46,638 nt of DNA from Clostridiales bacterium (GCA_004555155.1 SFJH01000026.1:1-46638); one strand, 5' to 3'; shown: positions 17,129 through 26,231, counted from the first letter of the stretch. Numbers and translations are program-made. The notes: generated by a model not told the origin, from the sequence alone.

Positions 17129-18007
17129 ATGAATCAGGTTCGCAAAAAGGTCACGCCGTTCGACGCCTTTCTGGTGGCGCTGATGGTCGTCCTGTCCTGC
17201 ATCTTCATCTATCCGCTGCTGAACATGCTGGCGCTGTCGTTCTCAAACTCCCAGGATCTGAAATCGCTGCCGGTCTACCTGTGGCCCATCGGCTTTTCGC
17301 TGGAGTCCTACAAGGCGCTGCTGTCGGACAACCGCATTCTGCTGTACTATTGGAACACGATCCAGTACGCCGCGGTGGGCACGGTGATCATGCTGCTGTG
17401 CACGTCGCTGATGGCCTATCCGCTGTCCATCCGGGCGCTGCGGGGCCGCCGGACGATCTCCATCCTGCTGACGATCACCATGTTCTTCGGCGGCGGACTG
17501 ATCCCCTACTATGTGACGATCATGCGCCTGAAGCTGATCGACACCTTCTGGGTCATGGTGCTGCCGGGCGCGATTTCCGCCTACAACGTCATCGTGTTCA
17601 AGACGTTCTTCATGTCCATCCCGGAGGCGCTGAGCGAATCGGCGTTCCTGGACGGCGCGGGGCACTTCCGCGTGCTGTTCCAGATCGTGCTGCCGCTGTC
17701 GAAGGCGGTGCTGGCCACGTTCGCGCTGTTCAGCATCGTGGGCTACTGGAACGACTACATGACCGCGCTTTTGTACCTGCGCGACGACAGCAAGTACCCC
17801 ATTCAGCTGCTGATGCGCCGGCTGCTGGTGCTGATGGACTACAAGGACGCCACCACCGCCCAGCTGCTGAAGGACTACCGCCAGATCTCCAGCCGCACCA
17901 CCAAGGCGGCCGCGACGATCATCACCGTGGTGCCGATTCTGTGCATCTACCCCTTCATGCAGAAGCACTTCGCGAAGGGCGTGCTGGTCGGCTCCGTCAA
18001 GGCCTGA
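17129..18007 (+). CDS. ABC sugar transporter permease, LplC/YtcP type
   Basis: The second permease of the importer, 292 residues with about six membrane helices. Family features are the N-terminal FDAFLVALMVVLSCIFIYPLLNMLALSFSN, FFGGGLIPYYV in the middle, and the EAA loop ALSESAFLDGAGHFRVLF. It begins 16 nt after the first permease gene with GGAAGGGGG upstream, so translation and assembly are probably coordinated. The C-terminus KGVLVGSVKA is the usual ending. Confidence 0.94.
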   Translation: MNQVRKKVTPFDAFLVALMVVLSCIFIYPLLNMLALSFSNSQDLKSLPVYLWPIGFSLESYKALLSDNRILLYYWNTIQYAAVGTVIMLLCTSLMAYPLSIRALRGRRTISILLTITMFFGGGLIPYYVTIMRLKLIDTFWVMVLPGAISAYNVIVFKTFFMSIPEALSESAFLDGAGHFRVLFQIVLPLSKAVLATFALFSIVGYWNDYMTALLYLRDDSKYPIQLLMRRLLVLMDYKDATTAQLLKDYRQISSRTTKAAATIITVVPILCIYPFMQKHFAKGVLVGSVKA

Positions 18008-18058
18008 GAAATTCAGAGCGGCGCGGCCGCTCAGAATAATAAAGAGGAGGCAAAATTC

Positions 18059-19633
18059 ATGAAGAAACTTTGCGCATTGTTCCTTGCCCTGCTGCTGACG
18101 CTGTCCTGCTTCGCGGCATTCGCGGAGCCGCTGACGCCCTATGACGGCGAAGCCGTGGTCTATGAGGGCTATACGGCCGACCTGGGCATCACGGAGGATC
18201 GCGAATCGCCGGTCTATCAGGCCTACAAGGCGCTCACCGGCAACGTCACCATCGAATGGTCCACCGGCCCCTGGGCGGACTTCGACACCAAAACCTCCAT
18301 GTTCCTGAACACCGGCGACCTGCCCGACATCGTGTGGCTGCGCAATTCCTCGAACGTCGTGTCCAACTATGGCGACATGGGCTACTTCCTCAACTTCATG
18401 GACTACCTCGATTACATGCCGAACCTGAAGGCGTACCTCGAGGAGTATCCGCAGCTGAGCAACCTGAAGGCCCCCGACGGCGCGCTGTACTGCATCAACG
18501 ACGTCGAGCCCACCGACTACATCGACGAGGGCTTCTTCGTCAACAAGACCGAGCTGGACAAGCTGGGCCTGGAGGTCCCCAAGACCTGGAGCGAGATGCT
18601 GGAGGCCATGCGCGCCTACAAGGCCGCCAATCCTGAAGGCACGCCCTTCATCACCTACGGCTGGGGCCAGAGCTACTATGAGTACTGCCTGAGCAGCATC
18701 AACGGCGCGCACACCGCCTTCGGCTCCGCGCAGTTCTACTATGACGGCGAGAAGTGGACCCACCCGCTGCTGGAGAAGGACTCCGGCTATCGCGAGCTGG
18801 TGGAGATGATGTCCACCATGTACGCCGAGGGCCTGCTGCATCCCGAGTACTCCACCATGTCCGACGATCAGGCCTATCAGATCGTGCTGGACGGCTCCTG
18901 GCTGTTCTCCTTCTGGTATCTGAACACCATCTGGGGCGAGATCTTCCTCCGCGACGAGGTGCCCTATGAGTACGAGGCCATGCTGGCTCCCGCCTACGAA
19001 GAGGGCGACCCGGTCTATCAGGTTCTGACCGTTCCCTACGACAACACCCCCGGCTGGGGCTACTTCGTCAACGCCGACGTCAAGAACCCCGAGCTGATCT
19101 GCTCCCTGCTGGATACCATCATCTCCAAGGAAGCCTCCGAGCTGTACAACTGGGGCGTCAAGGGCGAGACCTTCGACGTGGACGAGAACGGCAACCGCTA
19201 CTTCCTGGAGGGCTACACCGACAACGCTGCCCGCAAGGCCGCCGGCGTCGAGAACTTCATGGACGTGCGCTACATCCAGTACAAGATGCGCGACGTGACC
19301 TACGCCGGCAACGGCCCGGTGGCCCGTGCCGCGTATGATCTGATCGTCGGCGCGCTGGCCAGCGGCGACGCCATCGGCATCCGCGCGCTCCGCGCCAAGC
19401 CCGCCTTCACCGCCGAGCAGAACGAGATCGTCGCCTCCAACACCACGCCCATGCAGACCTACATCGACGAGAACATCATGTACTTCATCGACGGCACCCG
19501 TTCCATGGACGAGTGGGACGCCTTCGTGGAGGAGACCCTGCAGTACTGCGATATGGAGACCGTCCTCAAGACCTATGAGGAGGCCGAGCAGATCGAGTAC
19601 TCCACCGAGCGCAAGTACGTGACCTACAACTGA
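18059..19633 (+). CDS. Extracellular solute-binding protein of the sugar transporter
   Basis: A 524-residue binding protein (LipO-like, CUT1) that captures the sugar outside the cell. The signal peptide spans about 1-22 (LCALFLALLLTLSCFAAFAEP). The SC near its end is not a good lipobox, and cleavage after AFA by signal peptidase I is more likely, so membrane anchoring is uncertain. Two alpha/beta lobes follow, with TGDLPDIVWL and aromatic-rich stretches (WGQSYYEY, WLFSFWYLNTIW) suited to stacking on sugars. It starts 51 nt after the second permease with GAGGAGG, and is followed by a strong terminator. Confidence 0.93.
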   Translation: MKKLCALFLALLLTLSCFAAFAEPLTPYDGEAVVYEGYTADLGITEDRESPVYQAYKALTGNVTIEWSTGPWADFDTKTSMFLNTGDLPDIVWLRNSSNVVSNYGDMGYFLNFMDYLDYMPNLKAYLEEYPQLSNLKAPDGALYCINDVEPTDYIDEGFFVNKTELDKLGLEVPKTWSEMLEAMRAYKAANPEGTPFITYGWGQSYYEYCLSSINGAHTAFGSAQFYYDGEKWTHPLLEKDSGYRELVEMMSTMYAEGLLHPEYSTMSDDQAYQIVLDGSWLFSFWYLNTIWGEIFLRDEVPYEYEAMLAPAYEEGDPVYQVLTVPYDNTPGWGYFVNADVKNPELICSLLDTIISKEASELYNWGVKGETFDVDENGNRYFLEGYTDNAARKAAGVENFMDVRYIQYKMRDVTYAGNGPVARAAYDLIVGALASGDAIGIRALRAKPAFTAEQNEIVASNTTPMQTYIDENIMYFIDGTRSMDEWDAFVEETLQYCDMETVLKTYEEAEQIEYSTERKYVTYN

Positions 19634-19649
19634 TTTTCCCGATCTTTCA

Positions 19650-19678
19650 GGGCGGCGGTCTTTCCGCCGCCCTTTTTT
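19650..19678 (+). terminator. Intrinsic terminator after the binding-protein gene
   Basis: Perfect 9-bp GC stem (19650-19658 with 19664-19672), 5-nt loop, six T. It separates the importer from the 968-residue gene, for which no separate promoter is evident. Partial read-through is therefore likely. Confidence 0.95.
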
Positions 19679-19713
19679 AACGCTTCCAGCATGCCGACAC
19701 AGGAGGACTTCCC

Positions 19714-22620
19714 ATGCGTATTTACGAGCACTATCATGATCCGGAGAAATACCCCGAGTTTGCCCTGCGCCCCATCCGCGCGACCACCCGCGCCGCGCTG
19801 GAGAACGAGATCCAGTTCATGTCCCTGCGCGACCTGCCCCACGACGAGGACAACGCACTCCATGAGATCGAGGAAGCGCTCGACCTCTATACGAAGCGCT
19901 TCGACCTGGGCAAGGTCTTCTGGATGCGCAGCAATATCGTCAACGCGCCGAACCTGGACGTATTCGTGGACGCAGTCGCCCGGCGCGGAGGCTACGTATT
20001 CGACCTGTGGGGCTTTGTGCCCGGCTCCTATAAAAAGAATCTGGACTGGGGCGAATACACCGTGCTCCCCGAGGTGCACCGGCTCTTCACCGAAAAGCTG
20101 GGCGACCACTTCATCGGCTACGACAACGGCGAGCAGGATGGCCGCTACATCGGCTCCTACACCCGCACCCAGTGCCCCGCCCGCCAGTCCGACGCCTTCC
20201 AGCAGCGCCGGTTCTATGAGTTCTTCGACAAGATGGGCAGCCAGCTGCAGCACGCCACCACCGCGCTGTGCTCGCTGAACTACTGCCACTTCTTCGCCCG
20301 GGAAAACAACTGCTACATGCTGGGCGCGGAGACCGCCCAGGCGCTGCCCAACGCCAACCTGTGGTACGCCTATCTGCGCGGCGCGGGCAAGCAGTACGGC
20401 CTGCTGTGGTTCGGCAACGCCTCGGTCTACAACCGCTTCAGCTGGAAGACCTACGATGTGGAGAGCACCATCCCCCGGGACGGCTACAGCTACGGCCCCC
20501 TCGTGGGCACCAGCCTCTCGCTGCTGAGAAGGCTGATCTACGTGGAATACCTCTACAACAGCGACATGCTGGGCTATGAGTCCGGCCTGATCACCACCAG
20601 GGGCTGCATGGAGCGCGTGGAGGCGGGCGAACCGCTGGACGTCAATCCCTCCTCCTCCGACAAGAGCCTGTTCACCGGCGACGACGCAGTGCTCTCCCCC
20701 ATCGGGCGGCTTCAGGCGGACTGCAAGTCGTTCATCGCCAGGCGCGGCCGGGCGGGCGCGATGTACACGCCCATCGCCATCGTGCTCTCCGCCTCCAACG
20801 GCTGGACGATGCCGCGCCACCTCTACGCGCCGGAGGTCTATCGTGTCTGGGGCGAGATTCCCTATCGCGAGCAGGATCACCAGCTCCACGCGCTGTTCAC
20901 CATGCTCTATCCCGGCTATGAGGACTCCGGCTTCTTCCTCAACGAGCGCGGCTTCCTCACGCCCACGCCCTATGGCGAGCACATGGACGTGCTGATGAGC
21001 GACATGCGCCCGGAGACGCTGGGTCAGTACAACGTGGCGCTGCTGGCCGGCGGGCAGTCCATCGACGCCGAGCAGCTCGACAAGCTGCGCGCCTTCGCCG
21101 AAAGCGGCGGCACCGTGGCGGCCTTCGCGGGACAGATGTCGGAGCAGGCGCTCGCGCTGTTCGGCGTGCGCGCGCTGGGCGCGGTCGTCCGGCGCGAGGA
21201 TGCGCTGACGGTCTATCGCGGAAGAAAACAGCGCGAGGAGGCCTTCGACCTGGTGGAAGCCGAACTGGCGGACGCGGAGGTCGTCGCGCAGCTGGAGGAC
21301 GGCGCGCCGCTGATCGTGGAGCGTCGCCTGGGACGCGGCCGGTGTGCGCTGGTGCTGTCGCCCTACGGCATGCGCGCGGTTCGAAGCGCCGAACCCATGC
21401 ACAACGAGGAAAACCGCTCGATCCCCCTGCTGTACGACCTGATGCCCACGGTCAAGGCCTATCTGGCGGATCTGTTCGATGAACAGCGGCTGGTGGACGT
21501 GGACAATCCGTCGCTGGAGGTCATCGTCAACCTGCGCGGCGAGCACACGCTGACGGTCACGGTGGTCAACAACTCCTTCACCTGCGAAACCTACGCGCTG
21601 AAGCTGCGCTGCGGACGCGAGCGCTCGCGCCAGCAGATCGAGCTGCCGGACGTGGAGATGCGCACGCCGGGCTATTTCCCGCCCTTCACCGCCCCCCACC
21701 GCCCCTTCGCGCCGGCCGGCGGGCGCGAGGTGCTGGGCCCCGGCCAGATGGCCATGTGGGATATCGAATACGACAGCGATGAAATCGAGCGCCTGCCCGA
21801 GGTGGAGATGCGGGATCTGCGCGGCAACCTGTACGTCTCGCTGCGCCCCGAGGGCGCGCTGATCGACGCGCTGATCGCCATGCCGTCGCTGGACAAGTAC
21901 TTCGCGGGCGTGCGCCTGGATGCGGCCTATGTGGACGACCTGAGCCTTCGCCAGGCGCGACAGGCGGGCAGCTGGCTGAAGCGCCGGGGACTGGGCGTGA
22001 TGGTGGATTTTGCGTCGCTGATGGATCACTATCCCCACATGTCGCTGATCCGGAACATGCCCTGGAAGCTGGAGGAAAACCTGCGCTGGATGGAGGAGCT
22101 GATGGACAAGGCCGCCGCGCTGGGCGCGAGCCGGGTGCTGCTGACCACCCACCGCAACGCTGAAAACCATCTGACTCCGGAACAGGCTGCTCAGGACATG
22201 CGCGAGACGCTGACCGCACTGTGCGAAATGGCGGAACAGCGGAAGATGCAGCCCGTGATGGTCAACGGCGTGGCGCGGGCGGAACGCGCCCGACCGGAGG
22301 AACTCGCATCGCTGATGCCGGAGCTTCCGCTGGCCGTGAACCTGAGCCACTGCCTCCTGCGCGGAGAGCAGCCCGCGCCCGACACGCTGAAGCGCGCCGA
22401 GGGTCTGCTGCTGAGCATGCCGCTGCGCGATGAGCTGGGTCAGCTCTGCGACGCCCACCTCCCGCTGAAGGACGGCGCGTTCGCTGCGGAGCTCGCCCGG
22501 GTTCTGGCGGGATGCGATCCCGATGCGCATGCCTTCGTCTGTCTCGACGGCGTCTACGGCTGCTTCGACGAGATGTATCAGGATCGCCGCGCCTATCTGG
22601 CCATGAAAAACGGCCTTTGA
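19714..22620 (+). CDS. Large multidomain protein: glycosidase-like barrel, amidotransferase-like domain, isomerase-like barrel
   Basis: A 968-residue cytoplasmic protein without signal peptide; I do not recognise it as a named family. Visible parts: about 1-400, a likely TIM-barrel region rich in aromatic and acidic motifs (VFDLWGFVPG, GYDNGEQDGRYIGSY, LGAETAQALPNANLWYAY, LGYESG); about 425-540, a Rossmann-like domain (YNVALLAGGQSIDAEQLDKL, RAFAESGGTVAAF) like the trimerisation domain of GH42 beta-galactosidases; about 590-700, a beta-sandwich; about 710-968, a segment resembling the sugar-phosphate isomerase/epimerase (AP endonuclease 2) barrel. It directly follows a sugar importer, which supports a role in breaking down the imported glycan. 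Activity and catalytic residues are unproven. Confidence 0.72.
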   Translation: MRIYEHYHDPEKYPEFALRPIRATTRAALENEIQFMSLRDLPHDEDNALHEIEEALDLYTKRFDLGKVFWMRSNIVNAPNLDVFVDAVARRGGYVFDLWGFVPGSYKKNLDWGEYTVLPEVHRLFTEKLGDHFIGYDNGEQDGRYIGSYTRTQCPARQSDAFQQRRFYEFFDKMGSQLQHATTALCSLNYCHFFARENNCYMLGAETAQALPNANLWYAYLRGAGKQYGLLWFGNASVYNRFSWKTYDVESTIPRDGYSYGPLVGTSLSLLRRLIYVEYLYNSDMLGYESGLITTRGCMERVEAGEPLDVNPSSSDKSLFTGDDAVLSPIGRLQADCKSFIARRGRAGAMYTPIAIVLSASNGWTMPRHLYAPEVYRVWGEIPYREQDHQLHALFTMLYPGYEDSGFFLNERGFLTPTPYGEHMDVLMSDMRPETLGQYNVALLAGGQSIDAEQLDKLRAFAESGGTVAAFAGQMSEQALALFGVRALGAVVRREDALTVYRGRKQREEAFDLVEAELADAEVVAQLEDGAPLIVERRLGRGRCALVLSPYGMRAVRSAEPMHNEENRSIPLLYDLMPTVKAYLADLFDEQRLVDVDNPSLEVIVNLRGEHTLTVTVVNNSFTCETYALKLRCGRERSRQQIELPDVEMRTPGYFPPFTAPHRPFAPAGGREVLGPGQMAMWDIEYDSDEIERLPEVEMRDLRGNLYVSLRPEGALIDALIAMPSLDKYFAGVRLDAAYVDDLSLRQARQAGSWLKRRGLGVMVDFASLMDHYPHMSLIRNMPWKLEENLRWMEELMDKAAALGASRVLLTTHRNAENHLTPEQAAQDMRETLTALCEMAEQRKMQPVMVNGVARAERARPEELASLMPELPLAVNLSHCLLRGEQPAPDTLKRAEGLLLSMPLRDELGQLCDAHLPLKDGAFAAELARVLAGCDPDAHAFVCLDGVYGCFDEMYQDRRAYLAMKNGL

Positions 22621-22734
22621 ACGCCCCACTCTGCCTGCCGTCGGCGATTTGAACGGCGCTGAAGCTGCGCAGGATCGGCGGGATTCTCCGCAGCTGCCCT
22701 GATCATTTTCCCGCCCGACGGCTTCCAAAGCGAC

Positions 22735-22788
22735 CCGGGCCAGACGTCGGATCTGTAGAACAGACCCGGCGTCCGGCCCGGTTTTTTT
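22735..22788 (+). terminator. Terminator after the 968-residue gene
   Basis: Arms 22735-22755 and 22761-22781 form a 21-bp stem with a few mismatches and wobbles, a 5-nt loop, then seven T. The rest of 22621-22809 holds no gene. Confidence 0.85.
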
Positions 22789-22809
22789 CGCCGCCGGGGG
22801 CGCAGGGAC

Positions 22810-22840
22810 TTGACATTGACGCAGCGTCAGCCCTTATCCT
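22810..22840 (+). promoter_or_regulatory. MerR-type promoter/operator with 19-bp spacer
   Basis: Perfect -35 TTGACA (22810-22815) and -10 TATCCT (22835-22840) are 19 bp apart instead of 17. A perfect dyad TGACGC-A-GCGTCA (22817-22829) fills the spacer. This is the known architecture of MerR-family targets, where the activator twists the DNA to realign the boxes. It lies just before the MerR-family gene, so autoregulation is strongly suggested. Confidence 0.9.
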
Positions 22841-22862
22841 GTCTTCGAAGGGAGGAGATCGC

Positions 22863-23627
22863 ATGGAATACAGCGTCTGCGAGCTGGCCCGGCTGTCGGG
22901 CGTAACCGCGCGCACGCTGCGCTGGTATGACCGCATCGGACTGCTGAAGCCCAGCCGGGTGGGCGGGAATGGATACCGGTATTACTCCGAATCGGAGGTG
23001 AACCGGCTGCAGCACATCCTCTACTATCGGGCGTTGGGGCTGGAGCTCAGGCGGATCGCCGAGCTGCTGGACGATCCCGCCTTCGACCGGCTGTCCGCGC
23101 TGCGCGGGCATCTGGAAATGCTGGAGCAGGAGCGCAGGCGCGTCGACGCGCTGATCGCCTCCGTCCGGCGCTGCATACAGGCTGAAGAAAGGAATGAAAC
23201 CATGTCAGATCACGAGAAATTCGAAGCGTTCAAGCGCGAAGCCGTGGCGCAGAACGAGCGGCATTACGGTGCGGAGATCCGCGAAAAGTACACGGATGCG
23301 GAGATCGACCGCGCCAACCGCCGCATGATGGACATGAAGCCCGCGCAATACGACGAATGGAAGGCGCTGGAAGCGGAGATCCTGCGCCGCCTGGAATCGG
23401 CGGTGCGCAGCGGTGCGGATCCCGCCGGCGCGGAGGGCCGCGCCATCGCCGCGCTGCACCTGCGGTGGGTGCGCTTTTCCTGGGCCGGATGCACGCCGCA
23501 GCATCAGATCGGCCTGGCGTCCATGTACGTGCAGGACGAACGCTTCCTCGCCTACTACGACCGCGAAACGTCTGGCTGCGCCGACTTCCTCCTGCGCGCT
23601 GTTCTCGCGGCCAACGGGCGGGCGTGA
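22863..23627 (+). CDS. TipA-like MerR-family regulator with TipAS ligand domain
   Basis: A 254-residue transcription activator. The N-terminal winged helix-turn-helix (about 1-70) has YSVCELARLSGVTARTLRWYDRIGLLKPSR, followed by a dimerisation coiled coil (about 75-110). The C-terminal TipAS-type domain (about 115-250) contains EKYTDAEIDRANRRM, the helical segment with RWVRFSWAGCTPQHQIGLASMYVQDERFLAYYD, and a terminal Cys-containing helix. TipAS domains bind diverse drugs and peptides. An internal Met near residue 114 (MSDHEKF, preceded by GAAAGG) could give a free ligand-binding form, as known for TipA. GGGAGGAG precedes the start. Confidence 0.93.
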   Translation: MEYSVCELARLSGVTARTLRWYDRIGLLKPSRVGGNGYRYYSESEVNRLQHILYYRALGLELRRIAELLDDPAFDRLSALRGHLEMLEQERRRVDALIASVRRCIQAEERNETMSDHEKFEAFKREAVAQNERHYGAEIREKYTDAEIDRANRRMMDMKPAQYDEWKALEAEILRRLESAVRSGADPAGAEGRAIAALHLRWVRFSWAGCTPQHQIGLASMYVQDERFLAYYDRETSGCADFLLRAVLAANGRA

Positions 23628-23717
23628 GCGCTTCTGCCGGTTCATCCGCTGTGCGCCGTTCTGTCCATGCGCTCTGCCGGTTGGAGGGCCGGGCCGTCCG
23701 CCGGAGGTTCCGTAATG

Positions 23718-23762
23718 ACGCGCCGCCCCTGAACCCGTACGGGTTCAGGGGCGGCGCGTTTT
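23718..23762. terminator. 42-bp perfect palindrome between convergent genes
   Basis: Bases 23718-23759 form an exact palindrome, so a 19- to 20-bp GC-rich hairpin can form on either strand. TTTT follows on the plus side. It lies between the TipA-like gene and the converging membrane-protein gene and probably stops both. Confidence 0.85.
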
Positions 23763-23824
23763 GCACAAGTCTGATCCGGAATCATTCAGCCGGTCGTCTG
23801 CCGCAGGGCGATGCACGCCCAGCT

Positions 23825-24205
23825 TCACCAGCGCAGCCTGGCGATGCACACGCCGGTATAGTATTCCACAATGAACATCCCCGCGAAGGCCAGCACCAGC
23901 GCCAGAAACACCGTGCCCACCGCCAGTCCCGCCAGCGCGAAGCCCGCGCCGCGGTCGCCCCGGCGCAGACACAGTCCGATGGCCACGGCGCTGTGCGCCG
24001 CGCCGCAGGCCGCCGCCGCGCCTGCCAGCACGCCGAATGCCAGCGCCGACAGCGGCCCCAGCATCACGCCCAGCTGGCACAGCAGCGCCGCTGCGAACAG
24101 CGCGCCCGCGCTCAGCGAAATCACAAAGCCGGAAATCGCCAGCCCGTTGATCCCTTTCCTCTCCACCATCGCCGCCTCCAGAAATCTCTCTTCCATGTCT
24201 GCCAT
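23825..24205 (-). CDS. Small membrane protein, DUF4190-like
   Basis: A 126-residue protein with a short charged N-terminus and three to four hydrophobic segments (about 22-48, 50-75, 88-115). The layout GLAISGFVISL ... GAGFALAGLAVGT resembles DUF4190-type membrane proteins, which have no assigned function. The start has GGGAGGCGGAG just upstream. It is the last gene of the likely operon with the patatin and YigZ genes, 23 nt from the patatin stop. Confidence 0.7.
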   Translation of the reverse strand: MADMEERFLEAAMVERKGINGLAISGFVISLSAGALFAAALLCQLGVMLGPLSALAFGVLAGAAAACGAAHSAVAIGLCLRRGDRGAGFALAGLAVGTVFLALVLAFAGMFIVEYYTGVCIARLRW

Positions 24206-24228
24206 CGCACTCCGCCTCCCGATCCTCA

Positions 24229-25347
24229 TCACAGCATCAGCGGCACCCAGGCGTGGGTCTCCTCCGCCCTCTCCAGCACGCGCCTTTCCAGCTCCGCGTC
24301 GGTCATGACCTCGAAGGGATCGATCTCCTCGCTCTCCGCCATGACCTCCAGGCACCGGATCAGCACGTCGTGATATCCGCCCTCGGCGCGCACCTTCCGG
24401 GCCAGCCGCGGCAGCACCTCCTCGTTGAGGGCGCGCAGGGTGTCCGGCGCGTCGTGATAGAGCTGAAAGCGGCGCACCAGATCGATCAGCCGGGCATACG
24501 CCTCGTCCTCGCTCCAGGTGGGATCGACGTAGTATTTCTGTCCGGCCAGGCCGTACAGCGCGCGCTTGCCGTCGAAGTACCCCAGCCGGTACTGCTCGCG
24601 GCTGAGCTCCGTGTCAAAGTTCATCACCGGGCCCAGCTTCTGATTCGGCGCGATGGTCACGATGTTCACGTCCTCCGGAATCTCCACCCGCCGCTCCACG
24701 CCGAACCCGAACACCCGGATCGCCAGGATGTCCTTGCAGCCGTGCTCGATCAGCGGGGTCAGCGGCAGCACGTCCTGCACGCCGCCGTCGATGTAGCGCT
24801 TCCCGCCCAGCGGCTCGTTGCGGAAGGCGGGATAGTAGGCGCTGGCCAGCAGCATGTCCTGAATCGCGCCGGGCTCGATGTCCTTCGCGCGCAGGTACAG
24901 CTCCCTGCGGTCGGTGATCGAGAAGGTGGCGATGAAGAATTCCACGTCGGAATTGCGGATGGCGTCCTCGTCTACCACCTCGCCCAGCAGCTCGCGCAGC
25001 GGCGCGATGTCGAACCCGCCGCCCTTGAGGATGTTCAGCGCGCCGCGCGCCAGCTCGCGGAGGTTGATCTCCCCGAGCTTCAGTTCGAAGAGCTTCTTCA
25101 TCATGTCGTCGTCCACGTTCATCACCTGGGAAAACCGGATGTTCTTCCACAGCTCTTCGGCCTGCTCCAGACGGCGCATGGCCATCATCGCGCCGTTCAG
25201 CGCGCCCACGGAGCTGCCCGCCACGGCGTTCCAGCGCACGCCCGCCTCCTCCAGCGCGCGCCACACGCCCACCTGGTACGCTCCCCGCGCCCCGCCGCCC
25301 TCCAGCACGACGGCGTAGGTCTTCGTGTTGTCCAGTTTCAGTTTCAT
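24229..25347 (-). CDS. Patatin-like phospholipase
   Basis: A 372-residue cytoplasmic lipid acyl hydrolase with a Ser-Asp dyad. The oxyanion loop GGGARG is at 17-22, the nucleophile Ser46 is in GSSVG, and the catalytic Asp187 is in DGG. About 280 residues of patatin core are followed by an extra helical C-terminal region. The enzyme probably acts on membrane phospholipids. No signal peptide is present. It lies in an operon with the YigZ gene (25 nt upstream). The start has GGAGG about 6 nt away. Confidence 0.93.
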   Translation of the reverse strand: MKLKLDNTKTYAVVLEGGGARGAYQVGVWRALEEAGVRWNAVAGSSVGALNGAMMAMRRLEQAEELWKNIRFSQVMNVDDDMMKKLFELKLGEINLRELARGALNILKGGGFDIAPLRELLGEVVDEDAIRNSDVEFFIATFSITDRRELYLRAKDIEPGAIQDMLLASAYYPAFRNEPLGGKRYIDGGVQDVLPLTPLIEHGCKDILAIRVFGFGVERRVEIPEDVNIVTIAPNQKLGPVMNFDTELSREQYRLGYFDGKRALYGLAGQKYYVDPTWSEDEAYARLIDLVRRFQLYHDAPDTLRALNEEVLPRLARKVRAEGGYHDVLIRCLEVMAESEEIDPFEVMTDAELERRVLERAEETHAWVPLML

Positions 25348-25372
25348 AAAAAACCTCCGGATCGTTCTGATT

Positions 25373-26008
25373 TCACTCGCTCCAGGGATAGTAGAGCTCC
25401 TCGTAGCGCAGCGGCTCCAGAGAGCCCTCCGACATGTTCGTCAGGCGGCGCAGAAAGCCCTCCTCGTCTTCGGTCTTCATCAGCATGGTGTAGGTGATCA
25501 CGTCGGTGAACGCCTTGTCCTCCACGATCACCGGCTCGTCCTTCAGAAAGTAGTCCATGCGGTTGAGCAGGGGATATCCCACCTCGATCAGATACCGGGC
25601 GGTGGGATAGATCGTGCCCACGCCGCAGGCGTTCAGCGCGACCGCCGCGCCCTGGGAGTACGCCCGCACCAGTCCGCCCGCGCCCAGCAGGATGCCGCCG
25701 AAGTACCGCGTGACCACCACGGCGCAGTTCGTCACGCCCCGCGCCTTCATCACTTCGATGATGGGCATGCCCGCCGTACCGCCGGGCTCGCCGTCGTCGG
25801 AATAGCGCATCACGCCCATATTGGGGCCGATGATGTAGGCATAGCAGTTGTGCGTGGCGTCCTTGTGCTTCGTGCGGATGTCTGAAAGGAACTGAAGCGC
25901 CGCCTCCTCCGTCTCGCAGGGGCAGCCGTAGCCGATGAACCGCGATTTGTTGACGATGAACTCGTCCGAGGCCGGCTTCAGCAGCGTCTTGTAGGGTCTG
26001 AGATTCAT
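25373..26008 (-). CDS. YigZ/IMPACT family protein
   Basis: A 211-residue protein of the YigZ/IMPACT family, related to a eukaryotic regulator of translation. The UPF0029 N-terminal domain (about 15-125) contains FIGYGCPCETEEEA-like spacing, THNCYAYIIG, DDGEPGGTAGMPI and VTRYFGGILLGAGGLVRAY. A ferredoxin-like C-terminal domain follows. The molecular role in bacteria is unclear; ribosome or nucleic-acid binding is suspected. The start has GGGAGGGA upstream. First gene of the yigZ-patatin-membrane protein operon. Confidence 0.93.
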   Translation of the reverse strand: MNLRPYKTLLKPASDEFIVNKSRFIGYGCPCETEEAALQFLSDIRTKHKDATHNCYAYIIGPNMGVMRYSDDGEPGGTAGMPIIEVMKARGVTNCAVVVTRYFGGILLGAGGLVRAYSQGAAVALNACGVGTIYPTARYLIEVGYPLLNRMDYFLKDEPVIVEDKAFTDVITYTMLMKTEDEEGFLRRLTNMSEGSLEPLRYEELYYPWSE

Positions 26009-26066
26009 GGGATTCCCTCCCGTCCTTCGGTGCGGCTTCGTCCCGCGCGGCGAAGCTCTTTCTATC

Positions 26067-26096
26067 ATTATACTTCAAAACACGCCGCCCTTGCAA
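26067..26096 (-). promoter_or_regulatory. Promoter of the yigZ-patatin operon
   Basis: Minus strand: TTGCAA (26091-26096), 18-bp spacer, TATAAT (26067-26072). Confidence 0.75.
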
Positions 26097-26166
26097 GAGG
26101 CGCGCAAAACTCGCCGCAGCTACCGGCAAATGATTTGGGTTTTATCATGTCTTCGCGAATTCCGTG

Positions 26167-26194
26167 TTGAATTTGCCGATTTTTTTGGTATAAT
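26167..26194 (+). promoter_or_regulatory. ppk promoter
   Basis: TTGAAT (26167-26172), 16-bp spacer, TATAAT (26189-26194) with an extended TGG in front. No phosphate-regulator (Pho) box is evident. Confidence 0.75.
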
Positions 26195-26231
26195 GAAGAA
26201 TGAATAGGGTTTTACGTGGGGAGGAATATCT

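Noticed and set aside
16137..17132. Alternative frame starting at ATG 16137 over the LplB-type gene
   Set aside because: It is Arg/His-rich without family motifs, whereas the GTG frame at 16144 gives a complete permease with a well-spaced ribosome site.
19624..22728. 1,034-codon open frame opposite the 968-residue gene
   Set aside because: Same cause: it mirrors the codon pattern of the plus-strand gene and runs through its terminator and both ends.
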